In this document: positions 11,411 to 23,347 of the stretch, one piece after another
Position numbering within the stretch: the first letter of the stretch is position 1
Layout: every line of letters begins with the position of its first letter
Source: Corynespora cassiicola
Taxonomy: Eukaryota; Ascomycota; Dothideomycetes; Pleosporales; Corynesporascaceae
Assembly (NCBI GenBank): GCA_022059125.1
Contig: JAEUWY010000002.1
Span: 186,001-250,000, forward strand
Length of the DNA: 64,000 nucleotides
Direction of reading: 5' to 3'
Position numbers and translations under genes: made by a program
The notes under the pieces: generated by a model
Told to the model about the DNA's origin: nothing
The model's input: the letters and a program-made list of their open reading frames with translations, nothing else
Databases searched by the model: none

Positions 11411-14400
11411 CTACTCAATCTTCAGCCTCTCAAACTGCTGAATGCTGGCCTCCCAATTCCTGCCCTCAATCTCGGCAGCCTTGAGCTTCTCCTTCTCCGT
11501 CTCCTTGACAGAGTCCGACACCTTCTCCTCCCACTCGGCGTCCATGATCTTCTTGAGCTTCTCCACAGACTCGGTCGCCTTCTTGAGGCGGTCCTTGGCC
11601 TTGGTGATCTCCTTGTCAATGTCGATGCGGCCCTTGACGTCGAGGTAGACGGTGGCTGAGGCGCCGACGGTGTAGACAGCGCAGCCCGTGGGAACGGGGT
11701 CCGAGGGTGACAGGATGGAGATGGAGGAGACAGACTTTCCGGCGAGGGATCGGATCGAAGGGAGCGATGTCGGAGTGGAGAGGACATTGTGTGTTGAGTC
11801 ATCGAGGGACTGGATGAAGGTCTCGCCAGACTCCTTGATGGCGTATTCGGAAGTCAACGAACGGAGACCCTTGGAGCAGCCGACGAGCAGCTCATACTCA
11901 GCCTCAGCGGCAGCATCCTCGAATTCGGGGGTGTGCTGGGGGAAGGACGCAATGGTGATACTGGGGGTATTATCTCCCTGGCGTCTGGGCAGACGCTGCC
12001 AAAGCTCCTCGGTCAGGAAAGGCATGAAGGGGTGGATCATGGTCAAACCGCCCTCAATCGCTGTATACAGAGTCTGCTTGGCGCTCTCCTTCTCCTCCTC
12101 GGTGCCCTCATCGAAGATGGCCTTGGAGTTCTCACTGATCTTATTAGCACAGGTCAGACAAGGTGACAAGATGGAATCTTACATATAAGTGTCGCAAAGG
12201 AACTCATAAAAGTACTTGTATGCAACCTGTGTCGAGAGAGAGAATTCTGCAGCAATGTCAGCATGTTCCTAAACCATCCCCCAACTTCGATACATACCTC
12301 GGTTCTCCAAGTGGTCGTTAATCTTCTTGGCAGAAGTGGTAAGCTTGTGCAGGATCCACCTCTCGGGAAGCGACTCCTTTCCAGACTTGGTGACGGTAGC
12401 GCGAGGCGTAAATTCTCCGAGCCTGCCAAGGACGTACTTGGTAGCCTGGTAGATCTTGTTGCAGAACCTGCGGTAGCCGTGGATGACTGAAACGTCAAAA
12501 GAAATGTCACCACCACCAGTGGTGTAGCCAACGAGGGCCATTCGCAGCGCATCGGCACCGCACTCGGGAATGCCCTGAGGGAAGGCCGTCTTCTGGTACT
12601 TCTCCGCAGTCTTGAGCTCCTTGGGGTCAAGGTTGCCGGCACGCAGCTTGTCGTTGAGTGCCTGAAGGGTAATTCCTTCCATGATGTCGATGGGGTCAAC
12701 GACATTACCGAGGGACTTGCTCATCTTCCTGCCCTCGCTGTCACGGATCAAGCTGTGGCAGTAGACCTCCTTGAACGGAACCTTTCCAGTCAAGTGGAGA
12801 GAGAACATGATCATCCTCGCAACCCAGAAGAAGAGGATATCCCATCCAGTTTCGAGAACGGAAGTGGGGAAGAGAGTGTTCATGTCCAAGGTATCCTTGG
12901 GCCAGCCCAGCGTCGAGAAGGGCCACAAGCCCGCAGAGAACCAGGTGTCCAAGACATCAGGGTCCCGCTCAAGCGTGAACTTCTTGCCTGGGAACTTCTT
13001 CTCGGCCTTTTTCTGTGCCTCCTCCTTGGTCCTTCCGGTGATCCAGAGCTCGTTGTCGGTCTCCTCGCCAGACTCGCCCTCAAGCTTGACGAAGTAGGCA
13101 GGAATCTGGTGACCCCACCAAAGCTGGCGAGACAGACACCAGTCATTGATGTTGTTCAGCCAGTGCTTGTAAATCTTCTCGCTGTTCTCGGGCCTGATCT
13201 TGATCTCGCCCTTCTCAACGACCTCGACAGCGGGCTTGGCCAAGCTCTCCATGCGCATCCACCACTGGGGCTTCATGAGCGGCTCGATGACATCCTTAGA
13301 CTTGGCGCAAAGAGGAACCTTCATGGGGTTGTCCTCCTTCTTGACAAACAAGCCGAGCTTGGTCAGCTCTTCGGTGACGGCGTAACGGACATCGAATCGC
13401 TTCATGCCCTCGAACTTGCCGGCGTTGCGGTTCATCTTTCCGTCGTCGGTTAGAATGTTGACAAACTCCAGGTTGTGTCGCTGACCAATGGCGAAATCGT
13501 TGGGGTCGTGGGCGGGAGTAATCTTGACGGCACCAGTACCGAATTCCTTGTCAACGTAGTCATCAGCAACGATGGGCATCAGACGGTCGACAAAGGGATG
13601 CTTGGCCTTCTTTCCGATGAGGTGAGTGTACCGCTCGTCCTTGGGATTCACGGCAATGGCGGTATCACCAAGCATCGTCTCCGGACGGGTCGTGGCAACC
13701 TCGATGAAACCCTCGCCGCCCTCAATCTCGTACTTGAAGTGAGTGATGACACCAAATTCGACCTTGCGCTCGTATCCGGGAACGTCCATCAGAGTTCGGC
13801 CGGTGAGCTCCTTGTTGTCGACCTCCAGATTGGAAAGGGCAGTATTGAGCTGGGTGCACCAGTTGACGAGGCGGTTCGACCTGTAGATCAAACCCTCCTC
13901 ATGCATGCGGACGAATGTCTCCGTGACGGCAGCCGACAGGTTCTCGTCCATGGTAAAGGCCTCGCGGGTCCAATCGAAACTGCCGCCCATGCGCAGCAGG
14001 GTCTTGTTGATGGCGGCATGGTACTCGTCCTTCCAAGCGAAAACGGTCTTCAAAAACTCAGGCCTGCCCAAGTCGTACCGGGTTTTCTTCTCGCGACGCC
14101 AGAGCATGTTCTCGACGACGGACTGTGTGGATATACCGGCATGATCGCAGCCGGGGAGGTAAAGCGTGGTGAAACCGCGCATGCGGTGCCAGCGGATCAG
14201 GACGTCCTGTAGCGCGGTCGCGAGGGCGTGGCCGCAGTGCAGTTTTCCGGTGACGTTTGGCGGAGGGATGGGAATGACGAAGTGTCCAGCCTCCTTGACC
14301 TTTCCATCCTTGAGCTCGGGGGTGAAGAAGCCCTGCTTTATCCACCACTCTCCCCACGCCGACTCGACGACCTTGGGGATGTATGCCTTGGTGAATGGGC

Positions 14401-15011
14401 CATCCAGGGGCTTGAGGACCTTCTTCTCTCCAGCCTTGGTCTCCTCGACGTACTCGGGCAGCACCTCCTCTTCCTTTTTCTTCTTCTCTTTGCCGGCGGC
14501 CTTGGGCGCGTCTTTCGAGGCTGAGGCCTGAGCGGCCTTCTTTGCCTTGAACTTTGCATCCTTTTCGGCCTTCTTGCGCTCCTTCTCTAGCTCCTTTGCC
14601 GTCTTCTCCTTCTTTGGGGCGTCCTTCTCGCCGCCGTCACGGCCAGGGGCTGACTGGCCGGTGGGGTCAGCATTGGCGCTGTCCAGGATGTCCTTCTTGC
14701 TCTCGTCGGCGACGGCAGGGGGCGCGGCCGTGACGGGCGTCGTCTTCTCGCCGGTGACGTTGTGCGAGGCGGCGTTCAGCGCCTGTAGAGTGAACAGAGG
14801 GAGTCAGCAAACAGTGTCGTGTGTCAGCGGAGGGAAGGGGAGGAGGGGGAGACGGGGGCGCAAATACCATGATTGTGGTGAAGGGAGAGCGGTGCAACAA
14901 TTGCAGTGGGACGGATCGCAGACTCAGCGGGCGCAGCTTGGGGCGGCAGAGAGGGGAAAAGTTGAGTCTGCGCGTGGGAGAGCGCAGGAGGGGCGCTCGG
15001 CGGGGCAACAT
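11411..15011 (-). CDS. VAS1: valyl-tRNA synthetase, mitochondrial and cytosolic forms from two starts
   Basis: Charges tRNA-Val with valine. Exons: 15011-14868, 14782-12298, 12246-12183 and 12134-11411; introns of 85, 51 and 48 bp. The class I signature HCGH is near residues 230-233 and KMSKS at 734-738 (long form). The anticodon-binding domain follows, then a C-terminal coiled coil. The long form (1138 residues) begins [12 protein letters not shown], an Arg/Ser/Leu-rich leader with no acidic residue, typical of mitochondrial import. The last codon of exon 1 is an in-frame ATG (14870-14868) directly before the intron, giving a 1091-residue cytosolic form with a Lys/Glu/Ala-rich N-terminus. 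The upstream ATG has T at -3 and T at +4 (weak); the second has A at -3 and G at +4 (strong). This fits leaky scanning, and yeast VAS1 is known to use two starts. Confidence 0.95.
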
Positions 15012-15626
15012 AAATATCCACCAGGGCAGCCCGTAGCTGTGAGTCGAACTGACCTGCAGCGCAAAACTTTAGCGTCTTGGCGCCGCCCTTGACTCACCCC
15101 GCAACACCACGAATCCCGCCGAGGCAGCCATCCCGCAGCCTCATGCTCCCGAGAAAAGAATAGCACGGGATACGACAGCACCTCAGCGCACCGAATGATT
15201 CACTTGCTCTCCAATTGGATATCTGCTGGGAAAATAAACTAACGCCTCGACTATGCAGTTGTGATCCTTTCTTAGGCACCTCGCTCCACCCACCGCGCCC
15301 ACCCAGCCCGTGCTGTCGCAAGAAACAAAAAATGCATAGTTGTATGCGGCCGTGGCCTAGACTATCGCTGAGTGCACCGATCCTTTGGGTAGTAGCCATT
15401 GTCGCTGAGCGCCCCCCGCGCTCATTTCCAATCACCTGCCAAGAGCTGTCTTCAAGCGCATCTTGTGTTTTTCTGGGGCCAGGCTGTCGCTCGTCATCGG
15501 ACCTCCTGCAGCGCCTGTGCAAGGGGCGACAGATCGCTGTTGAAGCTTCCGATGGCGGGCGAGTCAACCTTGCCTGCTCAATTCATCAATCCATTAGATA
15601 ACGTCTACCTCGTGCATGGGTATCAA
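15012..15626. other. upstream region of valyl-tRNA synthetase
   Basis: Lies between the CK2 alpha stop and the ValRS long-form start, both genes on the minus strand. No gene recognised. Confidence 0.5.
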
Positions 15627-16873
15627 CTATGACGTGCCAGCAGTGTTGTTCTGCGCGGCCGCTTGTCGGACGGGAGCAAAGTAATTGTGGTTCATGGCCT
15701 CTTGGGCCGTCAGGCGTTCCTGGTGCTGTTAGTCTTCTTGCACATGGTAGAAATCCCAGGCGGCAATACTAACCTGGTGGTCGTATCTGAGGAGCTTGTC
15801 GAGGAAGTCAATCGCATCGTTGCTGACGAAGCGCTGGTTGTCGGCGTTGATGAACGAGTGCCAGGGCTTCTTGGGGTAGCGCGACAGAATGTCGTCGTAC
15901 TGCGCATCCAGCTCGATGTCGTACTTGTCGAGGTAGTCGAAGAGCTCCTCGGTGCCCAAGACCTTTGCGATCTTGACCAGCTGATCCGAGTTGCTGTTGC
16001 CGTGGAAGAAGGGCTCGCGACGGAAGATCATGGACGCAAACATGGCACCCAGCGACCACATGTCGAGAGAGTAGTCGTACTCCTGGAAGTCGACGAGCAG
16101 CTCGGGGCCCTTGAAGTAGCGGGAGGCAACGCGCACGTTATATTCGGTGCCGGCGTGGTAGAACTCGGCGAGACCCCAATCGATGAGGCGGAGCTGCGTG
16201 CGGCGGTCAGTCAGCATGGCTATCAAGTAGGCGAACGAGAGAGCGATCATCTCACCTTGCGCTTCTCGTGGTCAATCATGACATTATGCGGCTTGACGTC
16301 GCGGTGCATGATGCCCTTGCTGTGGCAGAAGTCGAGGGCCTTGAGCAGCTCGAAGATGTAGTAGCGGACATCGTAGTCGTTGAACTTGGGGTAGAGGCTG
16401 CGGAAGTCGGTGTTGTTGACGTACTCGAAGATGAGCGATGGCGTCTTGCTCTGCGGGCGAGGCGTGTTAGCATGGCTGGGGCCTGGATGGTTGGGCGGGC
16501 TCTCGGGCTTTACCCAGTCGCCTTCCCAGTCGGAGCCGTCACTGACCTGATTGTCGCGCACCACGTCCAGCAGCGACACGACGTTGGGTCCGCCTGACAG
16601 GTTCTGCAGGATCTTGATCTCGCGCTTGATCTTCTTCTTCTTGACGGGCTTCAGCACCTTGATGACGCATTTCTGGTAGTTGACCACGTTGATGCCCTCG
16701 AACACCTCCGAGTACTTGCCGCGGCCGATCTTGCGCACGACCTCGTAGTTCTCGAGCACACCCCACGAGATGTTGACCGAGTCGTAGTCCCAGTAGGAGC
16801 GGGGCATGTTGGCATTGACATCGGCGTAGACGCGGGCGATGCTCGCGCCGGCGCCGCTGTTGTTGAGCGCCAT
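15627..16873 (-). CDS. CKA1: casein kinase 2 catalytic subunit alpha
   Basis: Constitutively active Ser/Thr kinase of nucleus and cytosol, 344 residues. Exons: 16873-16547, 16450-16256, 16193-15774 and 15719-15627. The glycine-rich loop GRGKYSEV is at 50-57, Lys72 is the ATP lysine, the CK2-specific basic cluster KKKKIKR is at 78-84, HRDVKPHN starts at 158, and the CK2-type DWG (instead of DFG) is at 179-181. The acceptor of the last intron was chosen at 15720 because the 6-bp-earlier AG would duplicate HQ in the conserved YDHQERLTA segment. Intron 1 is 96 bp, a multiple of three, and has no in-frame stop, so its retention would insert 32 residues. The start MALNNSG was preferred to a longer proline-rich reading upstream. 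Confidence 0.96.
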
Positions 16874-17405
16874 GGCGGGGAGAGTGGGGAGCAGGGACTG
16901 CGAAGGGGGGGAGGGGGCTAGAGAGGCGGCGAGGGGGGCGGGAGGGGGTGGAGAAGGAGGGCTATGTAACAGCGGCGGTGGTTGTGGTTGTAGTGGGGTG
17001 GAGAGGTCCAGGCGGGATTTGACGGCAAGGAACAGCAAAACAAGGCCGGTCAGAGCGCCAACAGTGGCAGCGACGGCGGCAGCCTTGTGAGAGAAGCGGA
17101 GGCGGGCGAGGGGGCCGGGGCGCTGCTGCTGCTGCTCGCGGCGGTTGCGCGGCGGGGGGTCAGAGGGCGCAGGGCGTGAGGGCGTGAGGCGGCTCGTCTG
17201 CTGCCCGAGGTGATGGTGGTTGTGGTCTTGGTCTTGGGTTGTGCGAGATCAGCGAGGCACGTGACCGCTAGTGGAGGGGGTCCCGTCTGCATCTGATCCA
17301 CCGGGCCCGCATCTCTCTCCCCGGGTCGTATATAAAATCTGCGTCTACTCACCTGCTGCCGCTGCCGCTGCCGCTGCCTCTCGCCGTCGCAACTCGGCCG
17401 CCATC
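16874..17405. promoter_or_regulatory. divergent promoter region, CK2 alpha / RPP1
   Basis: 532 bp separate the two start codons, which face away from each other. It is GC-rich and holds purine-rich and GCCGCT-type runs (17,350-17,375). A TATATAAA-like string lies near 17,329, upstream of the RPP1 start. Confidence 0.6.
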
Positions 17406-18474
17406 ATGTTCCACGATCTTAACGTGCCGTGGTCCGACAACACTCGCGAGCTGCAGCGCACCGTGGCCTTCCTCGACGAATGTAGGTTGAAGTAGCTGGG
17501 GGACCGCCCTTGCTTGGTGGCAGTCTGTCTGGATACTTCGTTCTGACGCGCTGCAGTAGGATATGACGTGGTCGCCCTCACCCACACATATTCGGGACGC
17601 CTGCCTTCCGACCTCGTAAGATTCTCCTTTTTTATTCCTTCCTTGCCTATAGGCCTTTCCCATGCAGCTGACCGGAGCTAACCCTTACCCCCTCTAGACC
17701 TCTCCGGTCCCGCGCCCGCTGCCCTTCGCTACACCAAAGCGCCTGCGTGTGCTCCGCCGCTGCAACATCTACCTGACCGACTCGGCCAGCAACTTCCGCA
17801 TCCCACAGCTGCAGCAGCACTACGACCTCGTCGCCGCGCGCCCCACCGACGAGCGAACTCTGCAGCAGGCCTGCCAGAGCCTCGATGTTGACATCATCTC
17901 GCTGGACCTGACCCAGAAGTTCGAGCGCCACTTCAAGTTCCCCATGCTGGGCGCCGCTATCGCCCGCGGCATCAAGATCGAGCTGTGCTACAGCCAGGGC
18001 CTCCTGTCCGCCGACCCGGCCGCGAAGCGCACCCTCATTAGCAACGCCACCCAGCTGATCCGCGTCTCGCGCGGCCGCGGCCTCGTCTTCAGCTCCGAGG
18101 CCAGGAGCGTGCTGGGCCTGCGCGCCCCGAGCGACGTCGTCAACCTGGCCTCGGTGTGGGGGCTGGGCGCGGAGAGAGGCAAGGACGCCCTCACAAAGGA
18201 GCCGCGCAGCCTGGTCGAGTTTGCGCGTCTCAAGAGGGAGAGCTTCAAGGGCATCGTCGACGTCGTGTACGGCGGGGAGAGGCCCGAGCCCGACACCTCC
18301 AAGAAGGGCAAGGACACGCACAAGAATAACGCCGCCCAGCAGAAGCGCAAGGCGGAGAGCTTGGGCAACACGCCCGCGCAGTCGAGCGAGGACAGGCCCA
18401 TGTCCAAGACGCAGCAGAAGCGCCTGAAGAAGGCCAGGATGGGGGCCGAGCGGGATACGCCAGTGTCGACGTGA
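17406..18474 (+). CDS. RPP1: RNase P / MRP protein subunit Rpp1 (p30 family)
   Basis: Protein subunit shared by nuclear RNase P (tRNA 5' processing) and RNase MRP (rRNA processing), 303 residues. Exons: 17406-17481, 17557-17615 and 17698-18474, with introns of 75 and 82 bp. The N-terminal MFHDLNVPW and LGYDVVALTHTYSG segments begin the p30 TIM-barrel-like fold; the DIISLDLTQ strand and IARGIKIEL follow in exon 3. The C-terminus is a basic, disordered tail ending with KTQQKRLKKARMG, suited to RNA or nucleolar binding. Divergent from CK2 alpha. Confidence 0.93.
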
Positions 18475-19343
18475 CGACTTCGGCCCGGATCCGCGCTTTT
18501 GCATTTCTCTACTGTCCATGATACCCCCGTGCTGCAAAATCTAAGTCGAGCATGCATAGTCTTTTTGGCGAGCTTGGCCGTCTAAATCTCTTAATGCCTT
18601 GACTGTGTGCTTTCATCTTCTCCGGGCCAGCGTGATGCTGGGCCTCGAGTGCGACATAAAAGACACCCGCACCAGCTTCGATCGAGTGCTTCAGACTGTA
18701 ATTTCCTCAGTCTTTCTCGAGATGGGGAAATGGGGTACTCCAAAGAGCTGGAATCACATGATGAGGCATATGGTAAAATTGGTTAGAGACAGTCGCTCAG
18801 TGGCTCAAAGTGAGTCAATAGCCAAACTCGAAGCTCAACCTCGACGCTTTGAGAAAGGATGGAACGGAATCACATAGCACTCAATCAGCCAAAGAAACTA
18901 CTTGCTTCCTCCTCACAATCGCATACTGCACTAGTGTTCCCAAAAAAAATAATTAAACAAGCGTCTTGACGCTTCCTTCCCACCCACCACCTATGTACTA
19001 CCCAAATAACTATATCCTCCCCGCCCGACCCAGCCCAGCCAGGCCATACCCTCGTCAAAATGAAGGAAAGATTGTAAGAAAAAAGAATGGGAGGGAGGGG
19101 TAATAAAACATATTAAAAAAAGGTTTCTGTCCACATGGCAGCCCTATGTATCAGCCAGCATGCAATGGATTGTACACATGTTCGTAACGATCGATAATTC
19201 AGAGTCCTTCCACCGGCCAACTTCTTCTTCCTTTTCCCTGGACCCACGTCGCGCGTAGAAAAAGGTCGCCAGCATAATGCTCCGCTAATTTTCTAGATAT
19301 TTTTCTTTAATGCAAAAAAAAAAAAACTCAAGGTGAATCGTAT
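18475..19343. other. intergenic between convergent genes, 0.87 kb
   Basis: Contains A-rich runs (near 18,942-18,958 and a run of about 14 A around 19,313-19,326). No gene seen. Confidence 0.5.
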
Positions 19344-22290
19344 CTAATACTCCCACCATCTCCGCTTCAGCGCTGTGGGCCGCGCCATCCTCCGCCCCAG
19401 GTTCACAGTGACTTTGCTCTGCAGCGCCACCGTCGAGATGTCGAACGGCGCGCGGTTCTGCTGCAGCGTCGCTGAGCTCTCAGTCGGCTCGGGCGCGGGC
19501 GCGGCTTGGCCCGCCGGGGGAGCAGGAGGAGGCGGCGGCGTGGCTTCTGCGGGAGCACTACTGGACGACGAACTTGCAGCCTCAGCAGCGGGAGGAGGCG
19601 GCGTGGCTTCTGCGGGGGCACTGCTAGACGACGAACTTGCAGCCTCAGCAGCGGGAGGAGGCGGCGCGGCTTCTGCGGGGGCACTGCTGGACGATGAGCT
19701 CGCAGCCTCCGCAGAAGGAGGGGAAGACGGAGGGGCGCCACCGGACCCGCTTGCAATGACAGTGACGCCCGATGCAGGTGCCGATGTCGTCGATGCGCCC
19801 ACGAGGCCGGCCGTCGTCAGAGTCGCCGAGTCAATGTTGGGCGTGGAGCTAGATTCGGCGGCAGCAGCGGGAGGTGGTGGGGCACCGGAACCGCCTGCGA
19901 TGACAGTGACGGCGGCGCCGGGTGGAGCAGCACTGGAGGATGCCATGGTCTGCATAGTCGAAGGCGCAGGGGACATCTCAGCCATAGGGCCCGTTTGGAG
20001 CTGGAAGGGCTGCGCTTTCGGTGGGGGCATTGGGAACGAGCCTGCAGGACAGCTGCACTGGCATGCGCAGATATTGCCGCCGCCCGCTGCTTGAGCAGTA
20101 CCATTGCTTCCTGAGCCTGATCCTGATCCTGATCCTGCGATAACGGTTACGGCGGATCCTGGTGCTGACGTTGTAGCATTTGCGACGAGACCGTCCTTCG
20201 TCAGGGTTGCGGAGTCGATTGCAGGCGCGCTGGACGAGGTCTCTGCGGCGGCAGCTGGAGCGGTTGCGTTCATGCCTCCGCCTCCGGCAATGACAGTGAC
20301 TCCCATCGCTGCTTTGCTCGTAGTTGTCGCTGCCACGAGGCCATCCGGGGTGAGCGCTCCAGTGTTTGCTGGCGCAGAGCTGTTCGTGGCTGCCGCTGCC
20401 GCTCCCTCCCCTCCCCCTGCGATGACCGTAACTCCCATTCCTGCTTTACTAGTAGTAGTTCCAGCTACAAGTCCATCAGCTGTCAGTCCCGAGCCAGAAG
20501 CGGCGGGGGCAGCCGGTGACGATGAATTGCCTTCTGCGGGTTTGGCTGCCTCTCCGCCGCTGCCTGCGATTACAGTAACACCCATAGCAGCCTTGCTAGT
20601 GGTGCTAGCAGCTACCAGGCCGTCGGTAGTTAGTGTAGCAGAGTTGATAGAGGGCATGGGGCTAGAGCTCTCGACAGCGGCAGCTGGTGCTGATGCATTT
20701 TTACCATCACCTCCTGCAATGACAGTGACCCCCATTGGAGCGGGCGTTGTGGTAGTTGCAGCGACGAGGCCATCTGTCGTTAACATTCCAGCACCAGCGC
20801 CTTCTCCTGCAGGGGGAATGGCAGGGGAAGGCATTTCGGCGGCGGGCGAAGCCCCCTCTTTAGCGGCAGAAGAGCTGCTTTCGCCAAGAAGTTGGAAAGA
20901 GGTTGATGGTTGCGCAGGAGGCATTGCCTGTAAAGATGTCAGCGAAACCTTGTACATCTCAAAGTTAAATTCAAACTTACTGTAGCATTCATTCCAGCGG
21001 CTTCTTCGGACTTCGGGGCTTCTGAAGGTTTAGCCTCCGCAGGGGGCATCGCTTCTGCAGGTTTCGAGCTCTCTGCCATGGGAGGTGGAGGCGGCGGCAT
21101 CTGACCTTCGGCGGGTTTCATTCCCTCTGGCATGGGCGGTGGCGGCGGTGGCATCTTGTCTTCAGCAGGCTTCATTCCTTCAGGCATGGGCGGTGGCGGC
21201 GGTGGCATCTGGCCTTCAGCAGGCTTCATTCCTTCAGGCATGGGCGGTGGCGGCGGTGGCATCTGGCCTTCAGCAGGCTTCATTCCCTCTGCCATGGGAG
21301 GAGCCATAGGAGAAGCCATCGCTGGGGGCATCATAGGAGCCGCACCGGCTTTTTGATCACTGGAGAGGCCTGCCAGCAACTGGTCGATTCCAGCCCCTTG
21401 GGGACCACCCGATAGTTGTCCTGCAATGTTGCTGCCCACGGCACCTGTGTCAATGGGACCTTGCGCCTTTGGGGGCGGTTGAGGCTGACCAGATTGACCC
21501 TGAGACTGATCGCCTTGTCCGTTGGCCAATCCATTGAGAAGTGCCGATGCATCCAGGCCATTGTTGGGGTTTTGGCCAGCTGGGACACCGCTGATGTCAA
21601 TAGTAGCTGGCTGTGCCTGCCCTTGTCCTTGTGTGGGAGGCTGGGCAGATGCAGCGCCTTGAGCCTGTGCCTGTGGCATGGCCTGTCTAGAAGGTTGGGC
21701 CGCACCTTGAGGTTGAGATTGTCCGGGTTGAGGTGCGGCTCCAGGAGTTCCACCTTGCTGGCCATTTCCCAAGTTGTTGATGATGGAGCTCGCGTCGATG
21801 CCGGGCCTTGCGCCGGCTGGAATGTCTTTTCCCCCGTTGCCGTTCAGTATCGAATTGGTATCGATTCCCGCGGCACCAGATCCTCCAATTCCTGCGCCAG
21901 CTGGCGCTGCACCCGTCGACCCTGGGGCACCACTGGCGCTCTGTCCTGGATTGGTGAAGGAGTCGGCCAGTAGTCCATTATTTTGCGCCACCTTAGCAAC
22001 AACGCTACCAGCCCCAATGCTCTCCAGATTGCCAGCATTCGGAAGTTCTTGGCCACCTCTTCTAACCCTTTGCGCCCTGCCGACAGCATCCATCTCTCCG
22101 TACTGAAGGTTGTCCACCTTCCTTCCCTGCATGCCAGGGTCAACATTGGTGTTGCTTAGATCGATGCCAGGGTCGGCGACCACCTAGGTAATAGTCAGTA
22201 TGGTAATACAAAAGGCAATGAGGCTATGAGGTGGCGCACTGCGGTGATCAGCAGGGCAACAAAAGCCCATGAGGATTTTATCCTCTTCAT
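19344..22290 (-). CDS. large repeat-rich secreted protein (Ala/Pro/Ser/Thr)
   Basis: Exons: 22290-22240, 22183-20981 and 20927-19344 (introns 56 and 53 bp), 945 residues. Exon 1 encodes just the signal peptide MKRIKSSWAFVALLITA, and mature sequence starts at VVADPGIDL. Order: a mixed region with DASALLNGL / DTNSILNG / DASSIINNL-like short repeats and Gln-rich spacers; four units of MPPPPPPMPEGMKPAEGQ; six full modules and one partial module of 'LTxDGLVAxTTTSxAxMGVTVIAGG'; a Cys cluster CACQCSC in the middle; three units of [21 protein letters not shown]; and a basic C-terminus ending RRWWEY. No catalytic domain, GPI signal or transmembrane segment after the signal peptide. Probably a cell-wall or surface structural protein; the function is inferred only from composition. 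Confidence 0.82.
19540..19719 (-). repeat. 63-bp tandem repeat encoding SSSSSS-PAEA-PPPP units
   Basis: Three nearly identical 63-bp units in phase with the secreted repeat protein (starts near 19540, 19603 and 19666). They differ by a few bases, which points to recent expansion or homogenisation. Confidence 0.85.
21077..21292 (-). repeat. 54-bp tandem repeat encoding MPPPPPPMPEGMKPAEGQ
   Basis: Four 54-bp units (21077, 21131, 21185 and 21239) in the same gene. The two central boundaries are almost base-identical, and the first unit has more synonymous changes. Confidence 0.9.
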
Positions 22291-23347
22291 CTTGGCGAAC
22301 TTTTCGGGAAAAGGGTCGAAGAAAGCAAAGGGCAAAAGACGAAAGGAAAAATTATTAGTAAATAAACAGCCCAGCTGGAGAAGAGTCAAATGTTTTGGAT
22401 GTCACAGACATGCAGACTCATTCAAAGACTGCGCAGCAGACGGTCGAAGAGGAGTGAGGAGGCAAGGGGAGGGGATGGGGGCACGGATAGTCAAAGACAG
22501 AAAGGTTCGGAGCAAAAAGAGCGTGAGAAGCCGGACAGAGGAGCCAACCCATTCGCAACCTCAGGCGCGAGCTATGCTCTTCTTAACTCGTCCCGCTTAT
22601 TCTGTTTCCGAAGTTTCCAAGTCTACGGCACCCTGTGCTCGCGGCTATGGCTGCGTCTCAAGGCCCAGGTGGGATGAAAGGACGGATGCAGGTGCGACGC
22701 CAGCAATGCTCCGGGCGGCCAAGATGCATCCTGCCACGCGATTCACGAGGGACAAGGCTCTACGGGCGCTGACAACCGGTCTCTTCTGAGGGCGCCAGTG
22801 TCATGACGGTCTGGCCAGGCGCTGCGTTGCTGAGGTCTGAGACGCGACGTGCACGAGGCGAGGCTCCCTCCGACGGGCCGCGTTTCAGTGGGCCGGACCA
22901 AGACTCTTCTCTTTACCACGGGCGTGCCAAGTTTCCACATCGCGAGGCTCTGCCGGTGGCCAACTGGACGTCCGGTGGGTGTATCTGCGATGCACTGTGC
23001 GGCCTGGCTGCTTATGTGATGGCGGCGGTGCAATGCCGCTGGGCGGTGGACGCGCGGGACTCGTGAAAGAGGAAGGAAGATCGCTGGCACGAATCTCAAC
23101 ACCACCGATCGTCTTGGCACCGCGATGCTGGACGTCATCATCGGCCCTCAACCACCACGTTTCTCTCGCATCTTCCTCGCAAGCCCGGCCTCGGTCGTCA
23201 CCAGTCTCGTGCCGGCTCGACGAATTCTGTCAGCAGCCAGCGTGGCGAAGCAGGCGAATGCGAATATAGCCGTTGCTGTTGGTTTATTTAACCTGGCTGC
23301 CCTGGCCGTCCGTTTGAACAACCATACGACTTGAGCGAATCGCAAAC
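22291..23347. other. divergent intergenic region, 1.06 kb
   Basis: Promoter region for the repeat-rich secreted gene (minus) and the DUF1295 gene (plus). ORFs in it are short and unbiased; none is supported. Confidence 0.5.

Noticed and set aside
12755..14212. Long open frames (232 and 245 codons) antisense to the valyl-tRNA synthetase gene
   Set aside because: They mirror the GC-rich third positions of a well-supported gene and show no family motif.
15663..16361. 232-codon frame antisense to CK2 alpha
   Set aside because: Shadow of the kinase exons; crosses its introns without signals and has Val/Glu/Leu-rich composition typical of antisense readings.
17647..18537. 296-codon frame antisense to RPP1
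   Set aside because: Entirely opposite a conserved exon; composition typical of an antisense shadow.
19375..20985. Two 239-293-codon frames antisense to the repeat-rich secreted gene
   Set aside because: Repetitive Ala/Gly shadow of the repeat protein, which has a signal peptide and proper splice sites on the other strand.
22184..22209. 26-bp intron after SLPF in the leader of the repeat-rich secreted gene
   Set aside because: Too short; a donor 30 bp earlier (GTGCGC at 22239) gives a 56-bp intron with a CTGAC branch and a better signal-peptide end.
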